Part shown: positions 63,278 to 64,000 of the stretch, one piece after another
How positions within the stretch are numbered: position 1 is the first letter of the stretch
Layout: the number at the start of each line of letters is the position of its first letter
NCBI GenBank assembly: GCA_023423935.1
Contig: JAFAEQ010000038.1
Coordinates: 1 to 64,000, forward strand
Length of the DNA stretch: 64,000 nt
Direction of reading: 5' to 3'
Source: Pseudomonadota bacterium
Lineage (GTDB): Bacteria; Pseudomonadota; Gammaproteobacteria; Steroidobacterales; Steroidobacteraceae
Position numbers and translations under genes: made by a program
Notes under the pieces: model-generated
Told to the model about the DNA's origin: nothing
Database searches by the model: none
Seen by the model: only the letters and a program-made list of their open reading frames with translations

Positions 63278-64000
63278 ATGCACACGAACACACGAATCGC
63301 CGTCATCACGGGCGGAAACCGAGGCCTCGGTCGCAATGCGGCCCTGAAAGTTGCCGAAGCCGGCATGGATGTCGTGCTGACCTATCGCAGCCACCGAACC
63401 GAAGCGGACGCCGTCATCGCTCAGATCGACACGCTCGGCCGGAAGGCCGTCGCTCTACCCCTCGATGTGGGCAAGTCCGCGACCTTCGATGCATTCGTAG
63501 CCGAGCTGAGACGCGTGCTCCAGGAGCAGTGGCAGCGCGATCGCTTCGATGCGCTCGTGAACAACGCGGGCATCGGGGCTCATGCGCCTTTTGCGGAAAC
63601 GACGGAGGCGCAGTTCGATGAATTGATGAACATCCATTTGAAGGGACCGTTCTTCCTGACTCAGAAGCTGCTGCCGCTCATCGCCGACGGCGGACGCATT
63701 CTGAACGTCTCGAGCGGCCTTGCGCGATTCGCCCTGCCCGGCGCCGCCGCATACGCATCGATGAAAGGCGGCATCGAAGTCCTCACACGCTATCTCGCAA
63801 AAGAACTGGGGCCGCGCGGCATCACGGTGAACGTGATCGCGCCAGGTGCCATCGAAACCGATTTCGGCGGCGGGCGGGTACGCGACAACGCAGAGCTCAA
63901 CCAACTCGTCGCGTCGAACACGGCGCTGGGACGCGCGGGCTTGCCCGATGACATCGGTGGCGTAGTGGCTGCAATTCTTTCGCCGCAGCTGGGCTGGGTC
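63278..64000 (+). CDS. Short-chain dehydrogenase/reductase (cut by window edge)
   Basis: ATG 63278 follows GGAG at 7-nt spacing. The 241 visible residues carry the Rossmann motif ITGGNRGLGR, the NNAG motif, the catalytic Ser in LNVSSGLARFALPG, and Tyr/Lys in AAYASMKG, followed by NVIAPGAIETDFGGG. A classical SDR using NAD(P)H; the substrate is unknown. It is divergent from the LysR regulator gene. The 3' end lies outside the window. Confidence 0.93.
   Translation, partial: MHTNTRIAVITGGNRGLGRNAALKVAEAGMDVVLTYRSHRTEADAVIAQIDTLGRKAVALPLDVGKSATFDAFVAELRRVLQEQWQRDRFDALVNNAGIGAHAPFAETTEAQFDELMNIHLKGPFFLTQKLLPLIADGGRILNVSSGLARFALPGAAAYASMKGGIEVLTRYLAKELGPRGITVNVIAPGAIETDFGGGRVRDNAELNQLVASNTALGRAGLPDDIGGVVAAILSPQLGWV

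Overview
The window is a GC-rich (about 60%) stretch of a Gram-negative chromosome. The protein families are typical of Gammaproteobacteria near the Xanthomonadales/Nevskiales/Steroidobacteraceae: a tRNA-Tyr/Gly/Thr cluster of the kind that precedes tuf, RecQ, MurI, many secreted esterases and glycosidases, DUF3570/DUF4266 proteins, and outer-membrane barrels. That placement is inference from gene content; no rRNA or taxonomic marker lies in the window. Coding density is high. No transposase, phage, CRISPR array or complete secretion-system locus was found.

Layout. 171-541: three tRNA genes on the minus strand with a good sigma70-type promoter; tuf probably lies just beyond the left edge. 801-9107: housekeeping and signalling genes (HDOD-GGDEF protein, MurI, a PLP-dependent dehydratase, PilZ, MFS transporter, RecQ, a sterol-desaturase-like hydroxylase). 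9158-16178: the most unusual locus. A 1893-residue protein joins a TadE-type pseudopilin N-terminus to a full RHS/YD-repeat shell and a C-terminal tip of lower GC. The tip gene is translationally coupled to a small, probably exported protein that is a candidate immunity or partner protein. 16321-23799: DUF418 membrane protein, two MFS transporters, secreted propeller-like and barrel proteins, an O-methyltransferase. 24111-36519: secreted hydrolases (DUF1593 protein broken by one TGA, carboxylesterase, GH51 arabinofuranosidase, two serine hydrolases) mixed with small enzymes. 36802-46340: glycosyltransferase, DUF6624-like protein, AHSA1 protein, a LysR regulator divergent from an oxidoreductase/hydrolase pair, L-serine dehydratase, an outer-membrane protein and a class 3 lipase. 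47252-50203: a compact TlpA - DUF4266 - DUF3570 - ApbE operon in which the DUF3570 barrel carries a candidate flavinylation motif. 50184-53617: CBS protein and two sensor kinases. 53687-64000: lipoprotein, M48 peptidase, APH-like/P-loop kinase fusion, a 51-residue membrane protein with a strong terminator, an alpha/beta hydrolase lacking its serine, MscS channel, VOC, hemerythrin and GFA proteins, and a LysR/SDR divergent pair cut by the right edge.

Dispersed repeats. A ~115-bp element with imperfect inverted ends occurs three times (23923, 38093, and 17671 in the opposite orientation) plus one truncated end (31831); it looks like a MITE. A second motif, 9-bp-phased GTGATGnnn units, occurs at 72-160 as a hairpin and at 31880-31915 beside the truncated MITE copy.

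The best candidates for a poorly described system are the TadE-RHS fusion with its coupled downstream gene and the ApbE/DUF3570/DUF4266/TlpA operon. All calls come from reading the sequence and remembered family motifs; no database search was possible.
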